Notes under the pieces: model-generated
Database searches by the model: none
The model's input: only the letters and a program-made list of their open reading frames with translations
Told to the model about the DNA's origin: nothing
Made by a program: the position numbers and the translations under genes
Source: Prochlorococcus sp. AG-347-I04
GTDB lineage: Bacteria; Cyanobacteriota; Cyanobacteriia; PCC-6307; Cyanobiaceae
DNA length: 33,206 nucleotides
NCBI GenBank assembly: GCA_003281625.1
Contig: QCBL01000014.1
Location: 1-33,206 of the forward strand
Reading direction: 5' to 3'
Shown: piece by piece, positions 5,983 through 14,083 of the stretch
Layout of the letters: each line of letters opens with the position of its first letter
How positions within the stretch are numbered: position 1 is the stretch's first letter

Positions 5983-6636
5983 ATGAGAAAGTCTGAAAGA
6001 GCAGAAATAATACGCAAGGAACTCAAAAAGCTATATCCATCGCCTCCAATACCCCTTGATCATACAAATGCATATACACTTCTAGTCGCCGTTGTTTTAA
6101 GTGCTCAATCAACAGATAAAAAGGTTAATGAATTAACAAAAAGCTTATTTAAGGTTGCAGATAATCCAGAAAAGATGATGCAGCTAGGAATTAATGGCAT
6201 TTACAAATACATAAAGTTTTTAGGTCTATCTAATCAAAAATCAAAGAACATTTATAACTTATCAAAATTATTGATTGAGAAGCATAATGGTACGGTCCCA
6301 GATTCTTTTGAGAAGCTTGAATCTCTTCCAGGGGTAGGTCATAAAACAGCATCAGTTGTAATGTCTCAAGTGTTTAAAATACCTGCATTCCCAGTAGATA
6401 CTCATATACACAGGTTGGCACAAAGATGGGGGTTATCAAATGGAGATAGCGTAGTTCAAACAGAAAAAGACCTTAAAAAAATATTTCCTATTAATGATTG
6501 GAATACCTTACATTTGCAAATAATCTTTTATGGCAGAGAATTCTGCACAGCAAGAGGCTGTGATGGAACAAAATGTTATTTATGTCGCACTCTTTATCCC
6601 AAAAGAAAAAAGAAATTTATATGTAAAAAGCCTTAA
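5983..6636 (+). CDS. nth: Endonuclease III (DNA glycosylase/AP lyase)
   Basis: A 217-aa base-excision repair enzyme that removes oxidised pyrimidines and nicks abasic sites. The helix-hairpin-helix is LPGVGHKTASVV with the catalytic Lys at 121. The catalytic Asp is D139 in FPVDTHIHRLAQRWGL. The C-terminal cluster Cys are 188, 193, 198 and 201, spaced C-x4-C-x4-C-x2-C, with a further C214 near the end. This differs from the C-x6-C-x2-C-x5-C of the E. coli enzyme, so the [4Fe-4S] ligation may be altered. It starts a short plus-strand run with the SDR gene 34 nt downstream. Confidence 0.94.
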   Translation: MRKSERAEIIRKELKKLYPSPPIPLDHTNAYTLLVAVVLSAQSTDKKVNELTKSLFKVADNPEKMMQLGINGIYKYIKFLGLSNQKSKNIYNLSKLLIEKHNGTVPDSFEKLESLPGVGHKTASVVMSQVFKIPAFPVDTHIHRLAQRWGLSNGDSVVQTEKDLKKIFPINDWNTLHLQIIFYGREFCTARGCDGTKCYLCRTLYPKRKKKFICKKP

Positions 6637-6670
6637 GAAATTTATATAATAATTAAATTAGTTTTTTATC

Positions 6671-7330
6671 ATGAAAATAGCAATTACTGGCGCATCGGGG
6701 AAAACAGGTTATAGAATTTCCGAAGAAGCAGTTAAAAAAGGATATAAAGTAAGGCAAATCATCAGAAAGAATTCAAAAGTCTCAACAGGATTAGAGCGTT
6801 TAGATACAATTAGGGTGTCATTAGACAAAAAAGGAGAACTTGATGAAGCTTTAAAAGATATTGATGCTTTGATAATTGCGACTGGAGCGAGAGCATCATT
6901 AGATCTGACTGGTCCTGCAAAGGTTGATGCATTAGGTGTATACAGGCAATTAGAGAGTTGCAAAAGAGTTGGTATTAAAAGGGTTATTTTAGTTAGTTCC
7001 CTTTGTACTGGTAAATTATTTCACCCATTAAACTTATTTGGTTTAATTCTTATTTGGAAGAAATTAGGTGAAAACTTTCTACGCAATTCAAATTTTGAAT
7101 GGACTATTATTAGACCTGGAGGATTAAAGGAAAATGAAGATATTAAATCAGAAAATATAAATTATTCAAAAGAGGATACTCAAACTAATGGATCAATCCC
7201 AAGAAGATTAGTTGCGCAATGTTGTATAGATTCTTTAAAAAACAAAGAATCCATAAATAAATTAATAGAAGTTACAAGTTCGAATGATAATAAAAAGATA
7301 TCTTTTAAAAAAGCTATGCAAATGATTTAA
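6671..7330 (+). CDS. NAD(P)-binding atypical SDR family protein
   Basis: A 219-aa single Rossmann-fold protein. The dinucleotide-binding loop is GASGKTG at residues 7-13, with a following basic R-Q-I-I-R-K that suggests NADP preference. DALIIATGAR, RVILVSSLCTG and TIIRPGGL are the usual strand motifs of the atypical SDR group (NAD(P)H-binding domain, as in plant At5g02240 and cyanobacterial Ycf39 relatives). There is no classical Y-x3-K catalytic pair at the expected place; the corresponding loop reads SSLCTGK. The substrate is unknown. It may be a sensor or chaperone rather than an enzyme. It lies between nth and a 62-aa unknown gene on the same strand. Confidence 0.82.
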   Translation: MKIAITGASGKTGYRISEEAVKKGYKVRQIIRKNSKVSTGLERLDTIRVSLDKKGELDEALKDIDALIIATGARASLDLTGPAKVDALGVYRQLESCKRVGIKRVILVSSLCTGKLFHPLNLFGLILIWKKLGENFLRNSNFEWTIIRPGGLKENEDIKSENINYSKEDTQTNGSIPRRLVAQCCIDSLKNKESINKLIEVTSSNDNKKISFKKAMQMI

Positions 7331-7356
7331 AAGATGTAAATATATAAATTAAAACT

Positions 7357-7545
7357 ATGAAAATAAATCCTAATATTGACGCATTACAATTAATGCTTAC
7401 TGATTTAAGAACTAGAAATGAGCCAATAAGACATAAAGCTGCATTTAAAGGCTGTCAACCAGAATTTCAAAGTCTTGTATCAAGATTAATAAAGCAGTTA
7501 GAAGACGAATTAGTTGCTGAAAAGCTTACTAATCGTGATAGTTAA
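7357..7545 (+). CDS. Small conserved-type hypothetical protein, 62 aa
   Basis: A 62-residue soluble protein, predicted helical. One Cys lies in the central FKGCQPEFQSL. The C-terminal helix is amphipathic (VSRLIKQLEDELVAEKL). No family is recognised; similar short proteins occur in picocyanobacteria, from memory. It sits 26 nt behind the SDR gene and is probably on the same transcript. It ends 10 nt from the convergent PPC-glutaredoxin gene with no clear terminator between them. Confidence 0.65.
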   Translation: MKINPNIDALQLMLTDLRTRNEPIRHKAAFKGCQPEFQSLVSRLIKQLEDELVAEKLTNRDS

Positions 7546-7555
7546 AAAATTTAGA

Positions 7556-8167
7556 TTACTTAAATGAAATTAAGTTATCCAACTTTGCTTGTTCTGAAAG
7601 TTCATCATATCCTCCAAAAAATTTATTATCCAAAAATATTTGAGGGAAAGTATTATGGCTACTTTGAGCCATTATTTTTTGAAAGCTCTCATCATTGTCT
7701 ATTAGAGTAACTTCATGAGGGATAGATAAAGAATTAAGCAACCTAATTGCTCTTTTAGACCAAGGACAATCCTTTAAAATATATGCTTTTACACGCAATT
7801 CATTAGTGATTAAATCATGATTTGAGATATTAATAATTTTCGGTTCAAAAGAAAGTAATAATATATCAGTACCTTTTTTTACAATACATCCCTCCTCAAG
7901 ATGCCCGCCAAACACATTACATCCCTCATCTGCAAAACTCAAATGTAAATGAACATCTCCTTTATTAAAATGTCCGTTTAAAGAAACTATCTCTAGATTT
8001 CCTTCGAATTTATTTATCTCTTGATTACCTGGGCATTGAATACAAACTGTTCTAAGATTACCAACCACTCCAGAAACATACCCGAATAAATTATGCGATA
8101 AAGAATATTCTTTAATTGAATTTATCAAATCAGATTCTGGTGATAGCTTTAGGCTATGAGGCTGCAT
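7556..8167 (-). CDS. PPC/DUF296 domain fused to glutaredoxin
   Basis: A 203-aa two-domain protein. Residues 1-118 are a PPC (DUF296, plant and prokaryote conserved) domain: SGVVGNLRTV, then the metal-type His set in DVHLHLSFAD (H73, H75) and FGGHLEEGC (H89), where archaeal relatives bind a metal. Residues 125-203 are a glutaredoxin: C134-P-W-S at the active site, the cis-Pro loop TFPQIFLD, and GGYDEL for glutathione binding. The active site has one Cys (CPWS in place of CPYC), so it can deglutathionylate or carry a cluster but cannot form an intramolecular disulfide. The fusion suggests that whatever the PPC domain senses is linked to thiol redox state. Confidence 0.85.
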   Translation of the reverse strand: MQPHSLKLSPESDLINSIKEYSLSHNLFGYVSGVVGNLRTVCIQCPGNQEINKFEGNLEIVSLNGHFNKGDVHLHLSFADEGCNVFGGHLEEGCIVKKGTDILLLSFEPKIINISNHDLITNELRVKAYILKDCPWSKRAIRLLNSLSIPHEVTLIDNDESFQKIMAQSSHNTFPQIFLDNKFFGGYDELSEQAKLDNLISFK

Positions 8168-8354
8168 TTGATATAAGGAATAATAATTTTGTAATATAAA
8201 ACATCATCATTCATTAAGAGAAGTTGAGTTTATAATCTTTAGGATTCAGATTGAAATTAAATTTAAGAATCTAGCATCAAAAACCATTCAATATTTTTAC
8301 TAAAAATTTAAGCTTGTTGAGAGTGTAATATATTTTTTATATACAAAAACTAAT

Positions 8355-8894
8355 TTGTTATTAAGAAAAAATCTTAAAAAATTTGCATTGAATATTCCTA
8401 ATTTATTATCGATATCTCGACTTTTCCTTGTATTTCCATTAATACTTTGTCTAGAAATTAACAGACCTTTTTATGTCTTTATATTAATTATTATTGGAGG
8501 CTTAACTGATTATTTTGATGGGTTAATAGCAAGGAAATTTAATCTTAAAACCAGATTAGGAGCTATCCTTGATCCCTTAAGCGATAAAGTATTTTATTTA
8601 ATTCCTTTGACCTTCCTTTGTAAAAATAATTTTATACCATTCTGGTCATTGTCATTAATTTTATTTAGAGAATTAATTATCTCTAGTCTAAGGAACTCTA
8701 CAAAAGACGGTTTACCCGCATCAATGTTAGGAAAATATAAAACATTTTTCTTTTTTATTTCAGTAATTACCTTCTTTACACCATTAAAAATTAGCTTTTT
8801 GAAAAATTTAGCTTTAATTTTTTATTGGTTAGGATTCATCCTGACTTTTGTGACCTTATTAGGCTATTTAAGAATTAAAAAGAATATTATCTGA
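8355..8894 (+). CDS. pgsA: CDP-diacylglycerol-glycerol-3-phosphate phosphatidyltransferase
   Basis: A 179-aa integral membrane enzyme that makes phosphatidylglycerolphosphate, needed for thylakoid phosphatidylglycerol. The CDP-alcohol transferase motif is exact: D55-G-x2-A-R-x8-G69-x3-D73-x3-D77. Several hydrophobic helices follow. The start is taken at TTG (8355), since no ATG occurs until well inside the first helix and an in-frame stop lies 54 nt upstream. There is no strong ribosome-binding site. The 3' end overlaps the convergent CSP41-like gene by 27 nt. A related cardiolipin-type specificity cannot be excluded by sequence alone. Confidence 0.88.
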   Translation: MLLRKNLKKFALNIPNLLSISRLFLVFPLILCLEINRPFYVFILIIIGGLTDYFDGLIARKFNLKTRLGAILDPLSDKVFYLIPLTFLCKNNFIPFWSLSLILFRELIISSLRNSTKDGLPASMLGKYKTFFFFISVITFFTPLKISFLKNLALIFYWLGFILTFVTLLGYLRIKKNII

Positions 8895-9788
8895 ATTTTC
8901 ATCAAACTCCTCACTCTTTTTATTATTAAAATCATTCACAAAACTATCCTTTAGACCATTAAGTAAATCAAAAGTTGGCTCCCACTCTAAATCAAGTTTT
9001 ATCTTAGAGATATCAGTCTGATAATGATTTAATCTAATTGGAAATCCCTTTCGAGACTTAGGATCTAATTTTTGATAATCAAATGTTCTTAAGGAAATCT
9101 CATTTTGGTTTAATCCAAGAACATTCGCACAGAAATAAATTAAACCCTTTATTGTTACACCTTTTTCACCTGAACAATTGTAAATATTATTTTTGGAATT
9201 TTCAAAATTTATGCACCTAATCATTACATCAGTTAGATCCGAAACATGCCCTAGCTGAGTAATTAAAGAACCGTCCCCAGGGATTGGTATAGATTTTTTA
9301 GTAAATAACCTTTCAAAAAACCAATTTTCAATTTTATTATAATTTCCTGGTCCATAAATATAAGTAGGTCTAAAACTTGTAAAAGGAATTTTTTGGTTTT
9401 TTAACCAATTTTCTGTCTCAAACTTTCCTTTATGCCTACTTTCTGGATCAATTGGATCAACTTCGGATAAGGGTAGTTCACAATTATCTTTATAAACACC
9501 TGCAGAGCTGACATATATATATCTCTGGAAAGAGTTATCTAAATTTTCTATAAGAAGTTTGCTTTGTTCTAACTCTCGACCAGAAATATCATAAACAATA
9601 TCATACTTTTTATTTCTTAATCTGACGATATCTTCTGAATTATTTCTATCACCCTTAATTAAATTTGTTTTTTCAGGATTACTTTTATTGCCTCTCGTGA
9701 AAATATCAACATCGTAATTTTTACTTAATAACTTTCCAACCAAAGACTTGCCAACAAATCTAGTTCCGCCCATTACAAGAATTTTCAT
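8868..9788 (-). CDS. NAD-dependent epimerase-like protein, CSP41b homologue
   Basis: A 306-aa atypical SDR. The start is set at the ATG at 9788; a TTG two codons upstream is possible but unnecessary. The nucleotide loop is GGTRFVG (residues 7-13). YVSSAGVYKDN, DPESRHKGKFETE, RPTYIYGPGNYN and TQLGHVSDL closely follow plant CSP41b, the chloroplast stem-loop RNA-binding protein associated with transcription complexes and ribosomes. In cyanobacteria such genes are called mRNA-binding proteins or epimerases. The classical SDR catalytic Lys is not in the normal position. It is likely cytoplasmic and RNA-linked, though sugar-nucleotide epimerase activity has not been ruled out. It overlaps pgsA by 27 nt at the 3' ends and is divergent from hisA. 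Confidence 0.85.
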   Translation of the reverse strand: MKILVMGGTRFVGKSLVGKLLSKNYDVDIFTRGNKSNPEKTNLIKGDRNNSEDIVRLRNKKYDIVYDISGRELEQSKLLIENLDNSFQRYIYVSSAGVYKDNCELPLSEVDPIDPESRHKGKFETENWLKNQKIPFTSFRPTYIYGPGNYNKIENWFFERLFTKKSIPIPGDGSLITQLGHVSDLTDVMIRCINFENSKNNIYNCSGEKGVTIKGLIYFCANVLGLNQNEISLRTFDYQKLDPKSRKGFPIRLNHYQTDISKIKLDLEWEPTFDLLNGLKDSFVNDFNNKKSEEFDENSDNILFNS

Positions 9789-9880
9789 ATTCAAAAAATA
9801 TTTAACTGAAGTAGTAATCTTAAATAGAATTACATATTGAATAGTACTACTAATAAGTTATTAATGAAAAGGATGATTCT

Positions 9881-10648
9881 ATGGACCTAATACCAGCGAT
9901 TGATTTAATGAATGGTAAGTGTGTAAGACTTTTTAAAGGCGACTTTAATAAAAGAAAAGACTTCACCAAAGAGCCTCATGAGCAAGCTAAATTTTGGGAA
10001 AGCGAAGGGGCAAAATATATACATATAGTTGATTTGGATGCTGCAAAAACTGGATCCCCAACAAACGATAAATCAATAAAAAAGATTGCAAAAACAGTTA
10101 ACATACCTATTCAAATAGGTGGAGGGATAAGGTCTCAAGAAAGGATAGAACAACTATTTTCTTATGGTATTGATAAAGTTATAATGGGAACCTCTGCGAT
10201 AGAAAATAAAGAACTAGTTAAAGACTTATCAAATAAATTTCCTGGAAGGATAATTGTTGGGATAGATGCAAAAGATGGAAAAGTTAGTACAAGGGGGTGG
10301 CTTGAGCAATCTAATATTTTGGCCACAGATCTAGTAAAGGAGTTTTCTTCATTTAAAATTTCTAGTTTTATTGTTACAGATATAAATACAGATGGGACAT
10401 TAGAAGGGACAAATGAAGAATTCATAAAAAGCATACTTGAAATTACAGATATTCCAGTAATAGCCTCAGGAGGTGTTGGTTCAATTTCTGATTTATTATC
10501 GTTAGTAAAATTTGAAAACTCTGGACTCTTTGGAGTAATTGTAGGTAAAGCTCTATATGAAAATAAATTCACGATAAACGAAGCGAATAATGTATTGTCA
10601 TCAGAGAGATTAAATGACTTTGATTTAAAAAGAAATTACTACGCTTAA
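9881..10648 (+). CDS. hisA: HisA, ProFAR isomerase
   Basis: A 255-aa (beta/alpha)8 barrel catalysing the fourth step of histidine synthesis, the Amadori rearrangement of ProFAR to PRFAR. The first strand is DLIPAIDLMNGKCVRL with catalytic D8. The phosphate loops are visible in IGGGIRS and ASGGVGS. The second-half acid lies in IVTDINTDGTLEGTN. Length is normal. A good ribosome-binding site (AAAAGGA, 7 nt before the ATG) supports the start. It stands alone among unrelated genes, as is usual for his genes in cyanobacteria. Confidence 0.95.
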   Translation: MDLIPAIDLMNGKCVRLFKGDFNKRKDFTKEPHEQAKFWESEGAKYIHIVDLDAAKTGSPTNDKSIKKIAKTVNIPIQIGGGIRSQERIEQLFSYGIDKVIMGTSAIENKELVKDLSNKFPGRIIVGIDAKDGKVSTRGWLEQSNILATDLVKEFSSFKISSFIVTDINTDGTLEGTNEEFIKSILEITDIPVIASGGVGSISDLLSLVKFENSGLFGVIVGKALYENKFTINEANNVLSSERLNDFDLKRNYYA

Positions 10649-10727
10649 AAGAGTATAAAAATTGATTTAAGGCTGGTGTTCGCAGTAATTGTTAGGTAAT
10701 TTTGTATAAGAGATAAGAAATCTAGTC

Positions 10728-12344
10728 TTGGAATTAATTTCAAAAAAATCGATATTGATTATTGCTCCAAGCTTAATAGCAGAATCTTTATCGCTTAAGT
10801 TAACATCACTAGACCAAAATTTAGACATTAATTTTAATAATGGAACAGGTGATAAAACTCCTGATTTAATTATATGGAATGTTCTTAATTTCCAATCAGA
10901 AGATCTTATAAGGTTAGAATTATTAAAATTAAGAGAAAGATATGATGAGTCAAAGTTTCTTATAATTCTCTCTGGCGAACTTGTTTATGAAGCAAATACC
11001 ACTCCATCGTTAAATGCTGAAGGTTTTCTTTTAAATCCCAGTGCAGAAAAAGTTCTTGAATCTATTGATATCATTTTAAATGGAGGAAGGGTATTTGATA
11101 TTGAAAATAATTCCCGAGTTCAATTAAACAAAAATAAGTCTCTCACCTTTAGTCAAAAAATTCTAACTTCAGGTCTTAAACAAATAGATTCTGAAATCAA
11201 CTATATATTCAAATATGTCAACTCTGATTCAACACCAGAATTTTATAAATTCATTTTAAAAGGAAGATTAAGAGAACTTATTACCGCAAAATCTTTTCTA
11301 ATTTTTTTATGGGGTAATTCACTAGAACTTTATACAGAGGCAGTTTACACTGAGAATAAAATTAATCTTGAAAATAAGAACACTGTATTCATTAAAGATA
11401 AAAACACTACTGAAATATGGAATTTAATTTTAGATAGACTAAAAGAAAGGTATAGCTCAACTAACTTACAGGTTGAATTCAATAATTCATCAATAATTCT
11501 CTCTGGGATAAAAAAAGAGTTCATTTCACGACTAATTTGCAAAATGTTAGATGAGTTAGATAATTTAGTAAAAAATATTAAGGAAAACTATAAGGAGAAA
11601 GATTTTAGAGATGATTTAAATTCTCTTATAAAAGAACTTAAAGTTAATACAATTTCAAATATCACAGACAGCTATTTTCGATTAAAAAAAGGAAGCGAAT
11701 CTATTTCAATCAATGATTTTATTTATAGTGAGGTAAGTTGTGAAGAGATAGATAGAGAATCACATGAATCCATAATGTTTATTGAGCCAATTATTAAAAA
11801 TGAAGCTCTTGACTATGATGGAAAATTACTCCCTCTATATGAAACAGAATCGTTTTTGATCCTTGAAAATATCATTTCGAATTGGACAATAAGGAACTGT
11901 AATTTATTAGCTTCTGAAATCTTTAATATTTGTTCTTCTTGGCCTGAATTAAGAACTGTACTTATAAATCCCGAATTACAATCGACAAGAAATTTTGAAA
12001 GATTTAGAAATAATATTAATAACTACAATCGTTGGCACGACAATATTTATATGCCTATCTACTTGTATGAGAGTAAAAGAGAATATATTGATATTATCGA
12101 TAAAAAATTTACACGATACTTCAAAAATGAAAATAGGGAGAAAGAATTAGAGAATCTGGAATGGCTACAAAAACAAGTTACATTGTTAGTTGAGATAAGA
12201 GATGCCGTAGCACCTCAGTTAGAAGTTGCTGTAAAATATATCGGTAATCTTTTCGTAACTTTCCTTACAAAGGTCGTTGGCAAAGCTATCGGTTTAGTTG
12301 GGAAAGGAATCCTTCAAGGATTAGGAAGATCAAGTTCAAAGTAA
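10728..12344 (+). CDS. DUF3685 / Ycf55-like protein, 538 aa
   Basis: A large cyanobacterial protein related to the plastid-encoded Ycf55 family (DUF3685). The first 110 residues look like a degenerate response-regulator receiver: KKSILIIAPS, DLIIWNV, KFLIILSGE and GFLLNPSAEKVLESI fit the strands and helices, but there is no phospho-acceptor Asp pair at strand one. The middle is helical and charged. The C-terminal part holds NNYNRWHDNIYMPIYLYESK and a final amphipathic or membrane-associating stretch, YIGNLFVTFLTKVVGKAIG, as in the family. The start is TTG; no suitable ATG lies nearby. The function is unknown. Conservation between cyanobacteria and red-algal plastids suggests a photosynthesis-related regulatory role. 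Confidence 0.8.
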   Translation: MELISKKSILIIAPSLIAESLSLKLTSLDQNLDINFNNGTGDKTPDLIIWNVLNFQSEDLIRLELLKLRERYDESKFLIILSGELVYEANTTPSLNAEGFLLNPSAEKVLESIDIILNGGRVFDIENNSRVQLNKNKSLTFSQKILTSGLKQIDSEINYIFKYVNSDSTPEFYKFILKGRLRELITAKSFLIFLWGNSLELYTEAVYTENKINLENKNTVFIKDKNTTEIWNLILDRLKERYSSTNLQVEFNNSSIILSGIKKEFISRLICKMLDELDNLVKNIKENYKEKDFRDDLNSLIKELKVNTISNITDSYFRLKKGSESISINDFIYSEVSCEEIDRESHESIMFIEPIIKNEALDYDGKLLPLYETESFLILENIISNWTIRNCNLLASEIFNICSSWPELRTVLINPELQSTRNFERFRNNINNYNRWHDNIYMPIYLYESKREYIDIIDKKFTRYFKNENREKELENLEWLQKQVTLLVEIRDAVAPQLEVAVKYIGNLFVTFLTKVVGKAIGLVGKGILQGLGRSSSK

Positions 12345-12358
12345 GTTTTTAAACTTTA

Positions 12359-12907
12359 ATGAAAATAGTTCAATGGATCCTAATAGCATTAATTTTCTTA
12401 AGTCCATATAAAGCAAATGCCTCCAGAGATTCTGATAGTTACGATGGCAACATCTTTCCTATATATGCAGGTAATGGGGCTATAGTTCCTCCCCAGACAA
12501 CTCTTCAGGAATCATTAAAAAATAAAAGAGTCGCAGTTTTATTTTTTTATCTTGACGACAGTTCAGATAGTAAAGCTATGGCTCCGATAATATCCGGTTT
12601 AGATTTGATATGGAGAAATAATATAGATATCATTGCTCTAACTACTGATGAATTACAGGATAAAGAAAAGTCTGATCTTAGAAATGAACCTAATTATTAT
12701 TGGAACGGATTAATTCCACAAACTATTATTTTAAATAGTGATGGAGAAGTGCAATATGATAAAAATGGAATGATTAATATAGATGAATTAAACAAAGTTA
12801 TAGGAGAACTAAAGGGAATTGATATAGAAGATACGACATTTTCTCTAGAAAGTTTTAATGAATACAACAGTATCATTTCTGAAAAAAAAGATAAAAACAA
12901 AAATTAA
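12359..12907 (+). CDS. Exported thioredoxin-fold protein, possible PSI accumulation factor
   Basis: A 182-aa protein with an N-terminal signal or anchor (MKIVQWILIALIFLSPYKANA, residues 1-21). The thioredoxin-like core is VAVLFFYLDDSSDSKAMAPI and LIPQTIILNSDGEV, with the cis-Pro position in LIPQT. The expected CxxC is replaced by DSSDSK, so it cannot be a disulfide oxidoreductase. This pattern fits a cyanobacterial family described as a thylakoid-membrane factor needed for photosystem I accumulation (from memory, moderate confidence). It starts 14 nt after the DUF3685 gene and ends 9 nt before the CofE-like gene, so it belongs to a plus-strand operon. Confidence 0.68.
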   Translation: MKIVQWILIALIFLSPYKANASRDSDSYDGNIFPIYAGNGAIVPPQTTLQESLKNKRVAVLFFYLDDSSDSKAMAPIISGLDLIWRNNIDIIALTTDELQDKEKSDLRNEPNYYWNGLIPQTIILNSDGEVQYDKNGMINIDELNKVIGELKGIDIEDTTFSLESFNEYNSIISEKKDKNKN

Positions 12908-12916
12908 TTCAAAAAA

Positions 12917-14083
12917 ATGATATTAGTAAATATCCTCTTAGTTCTTTTAATTTTTTTAATTCTTTCAGATTTATATATTAAAAACTCACCCAAATCAAAG
13001 TTAAATCTGGTACCTGTAAATTATAAAATCAAAAAAAAGGATGGTTTAAACGAATTAATTATTGATTTAAAAATAACTAATAAAAGTAAGGCCAAAGAGA
13101 CGATGGTTTCTAATATAAATTTTGAATTAGATTTTTTTAAAAGTAAAGTTAACGAATATTGCCAAAATTTCAATTATCAAGAAGATATTTATATATATGA
13201 AAATAATAAAATTAAGAATTTAAATAATTATTGGCCAACAACAATTATCAAGTCAAATTCAGAATTATTTGTAAGAATCATATATAAATTTAGCAATAAT
13301 AATTTTAGAAAAAAAATAAAATATCTATGGTTAAAAATATATTGGGAGAACTATGGACATTTTGGTATTTCAAATAATAAGGATTGTTTCTTAATTAATT
13401 TAGATGGTCAAAAACAAAGGCCGAAAGAAGTTTTTGAAATTCCAATAAATAATAAATATAAAGCTTTTGCTATTAAAACTGATTTACTCGGTTGCTTTGA
13501 TAACCCAGTAAATACCGTGATTGAATACTGCAAAGGATTTGTAGAAAAAAATGATATTTTAACTATCGGTGAGAGTCCGCTAGCGATTATGCAAAATAGA
13601 TATATTTCCCCTCAAAATTTAGAATATAGTTTATTTTCGAAAGCTTTATGTTATTTTTTTCACCCTACAAGCAGTCTCGCAACAGCTTGCGGCATGCAAT
13701 TATTAATAAATAAAATCGGAGTCACAAGAATAACCTTTGCACTATTTGTTGGATGTCTCTTCAAATTAGTTGGGATTAAAGGTATGTTTTATAGGTTAAC
13801 TGGTTCAGAATCATCTCTCATTGATGATATAAGCGGCACAATTACACCTTACGACAAGAGTATAGTTATGGGTCCTCTCAATGCTGATTTATTTTGTGAG
13901 GAGGTCTCGAACTATCTAAATATAGATGTTGCTGTTGTCGATGTTAATGATCTTGGAGGAGTGAAAGTCCTAGCAAGTTCAAATAAAAAAGTAAATAAAA
14001 TACTTAAAAGAAGCTTATTATCTAATCCAGCTGGCAATGGAGATGAAAAAACCCCTATAGTAGTAATAAGAGAAAAAAAGTAA
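12917..14083 (+). CDS. CofE-like (F420-0:gamma-glutamyl ligase family) membrane protein
   Basis: A 388-aa protein. Residues 1-20 form a hydrophobic N-terminal anchor. Residues 25-165 form a poorly conserved beta-rich region. The C-terminal part (about 170-388) is CofE-like: IKTDLLGCFDNP, DILTIGESPLAIMQNR, LLINKIGVTRI, GPLNADLFCEEVSN, VAVVDVNDLGG and NPAGNGDEKTPIVVIR. CofE adds glutamates to coenzyme F420-0, but no F420 pathway is known in this lineage. The membrane anchor and the extra N-terminal region also differ from true CofE. It may ligate an amino acid to some other acceptor. Its TAA stop abuts the next ATG (TAAATG). Confidence 0.72.
   Translation: MILVNILLVLLIFLILSDLYIKNSPKSKLNLVPVNYKIKKKDGLNELIIDLKITNKSKAKETMVSNINFELDFFKSKVNEYCQNFNYQEDIYIYENNKIKNLNNYWPTTIIKSNSELFVRIIYKFSNNNFRKKIKYLWLKIYWENYGHFGISNNKDCFLINLDGQKQRPKEVFEIPINNKYKAFAIKTDLLGCFDNPVNTVIEYCKGFVEKNDILTIGESPLAIMQNRYISPQNLEYSLFSKALCYFFHPTSSLATACGMQLLINKIGVTRITFALFVGCLFKLVGIKGMFYRLTGSESSLIDDISGTITPYDKSIVMGPLNADLFCEEVSNYLNIDVAVVDVNDLGGVKVLASSNKKVNKILKRSLLSNPAGNGDEKTPIVVIREKK

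Noticed and set aside
8168..8354. Possible small gene or RNA in the spacer before pgsA
   Set aside because: Only a 21-codon minus-strand frame that overlaps the PPC-glutaredoxin start; no hairpin, tRNA or box motif seen.
9795..9880. Possible NtcA site and AGTAGTA/TACTACT inverted repeat upstream of hisA
   Set aside because: GTA and TAC are not at the 8-bp spacing of NtcA sites, and the repeat is low-complexity with a long loop.
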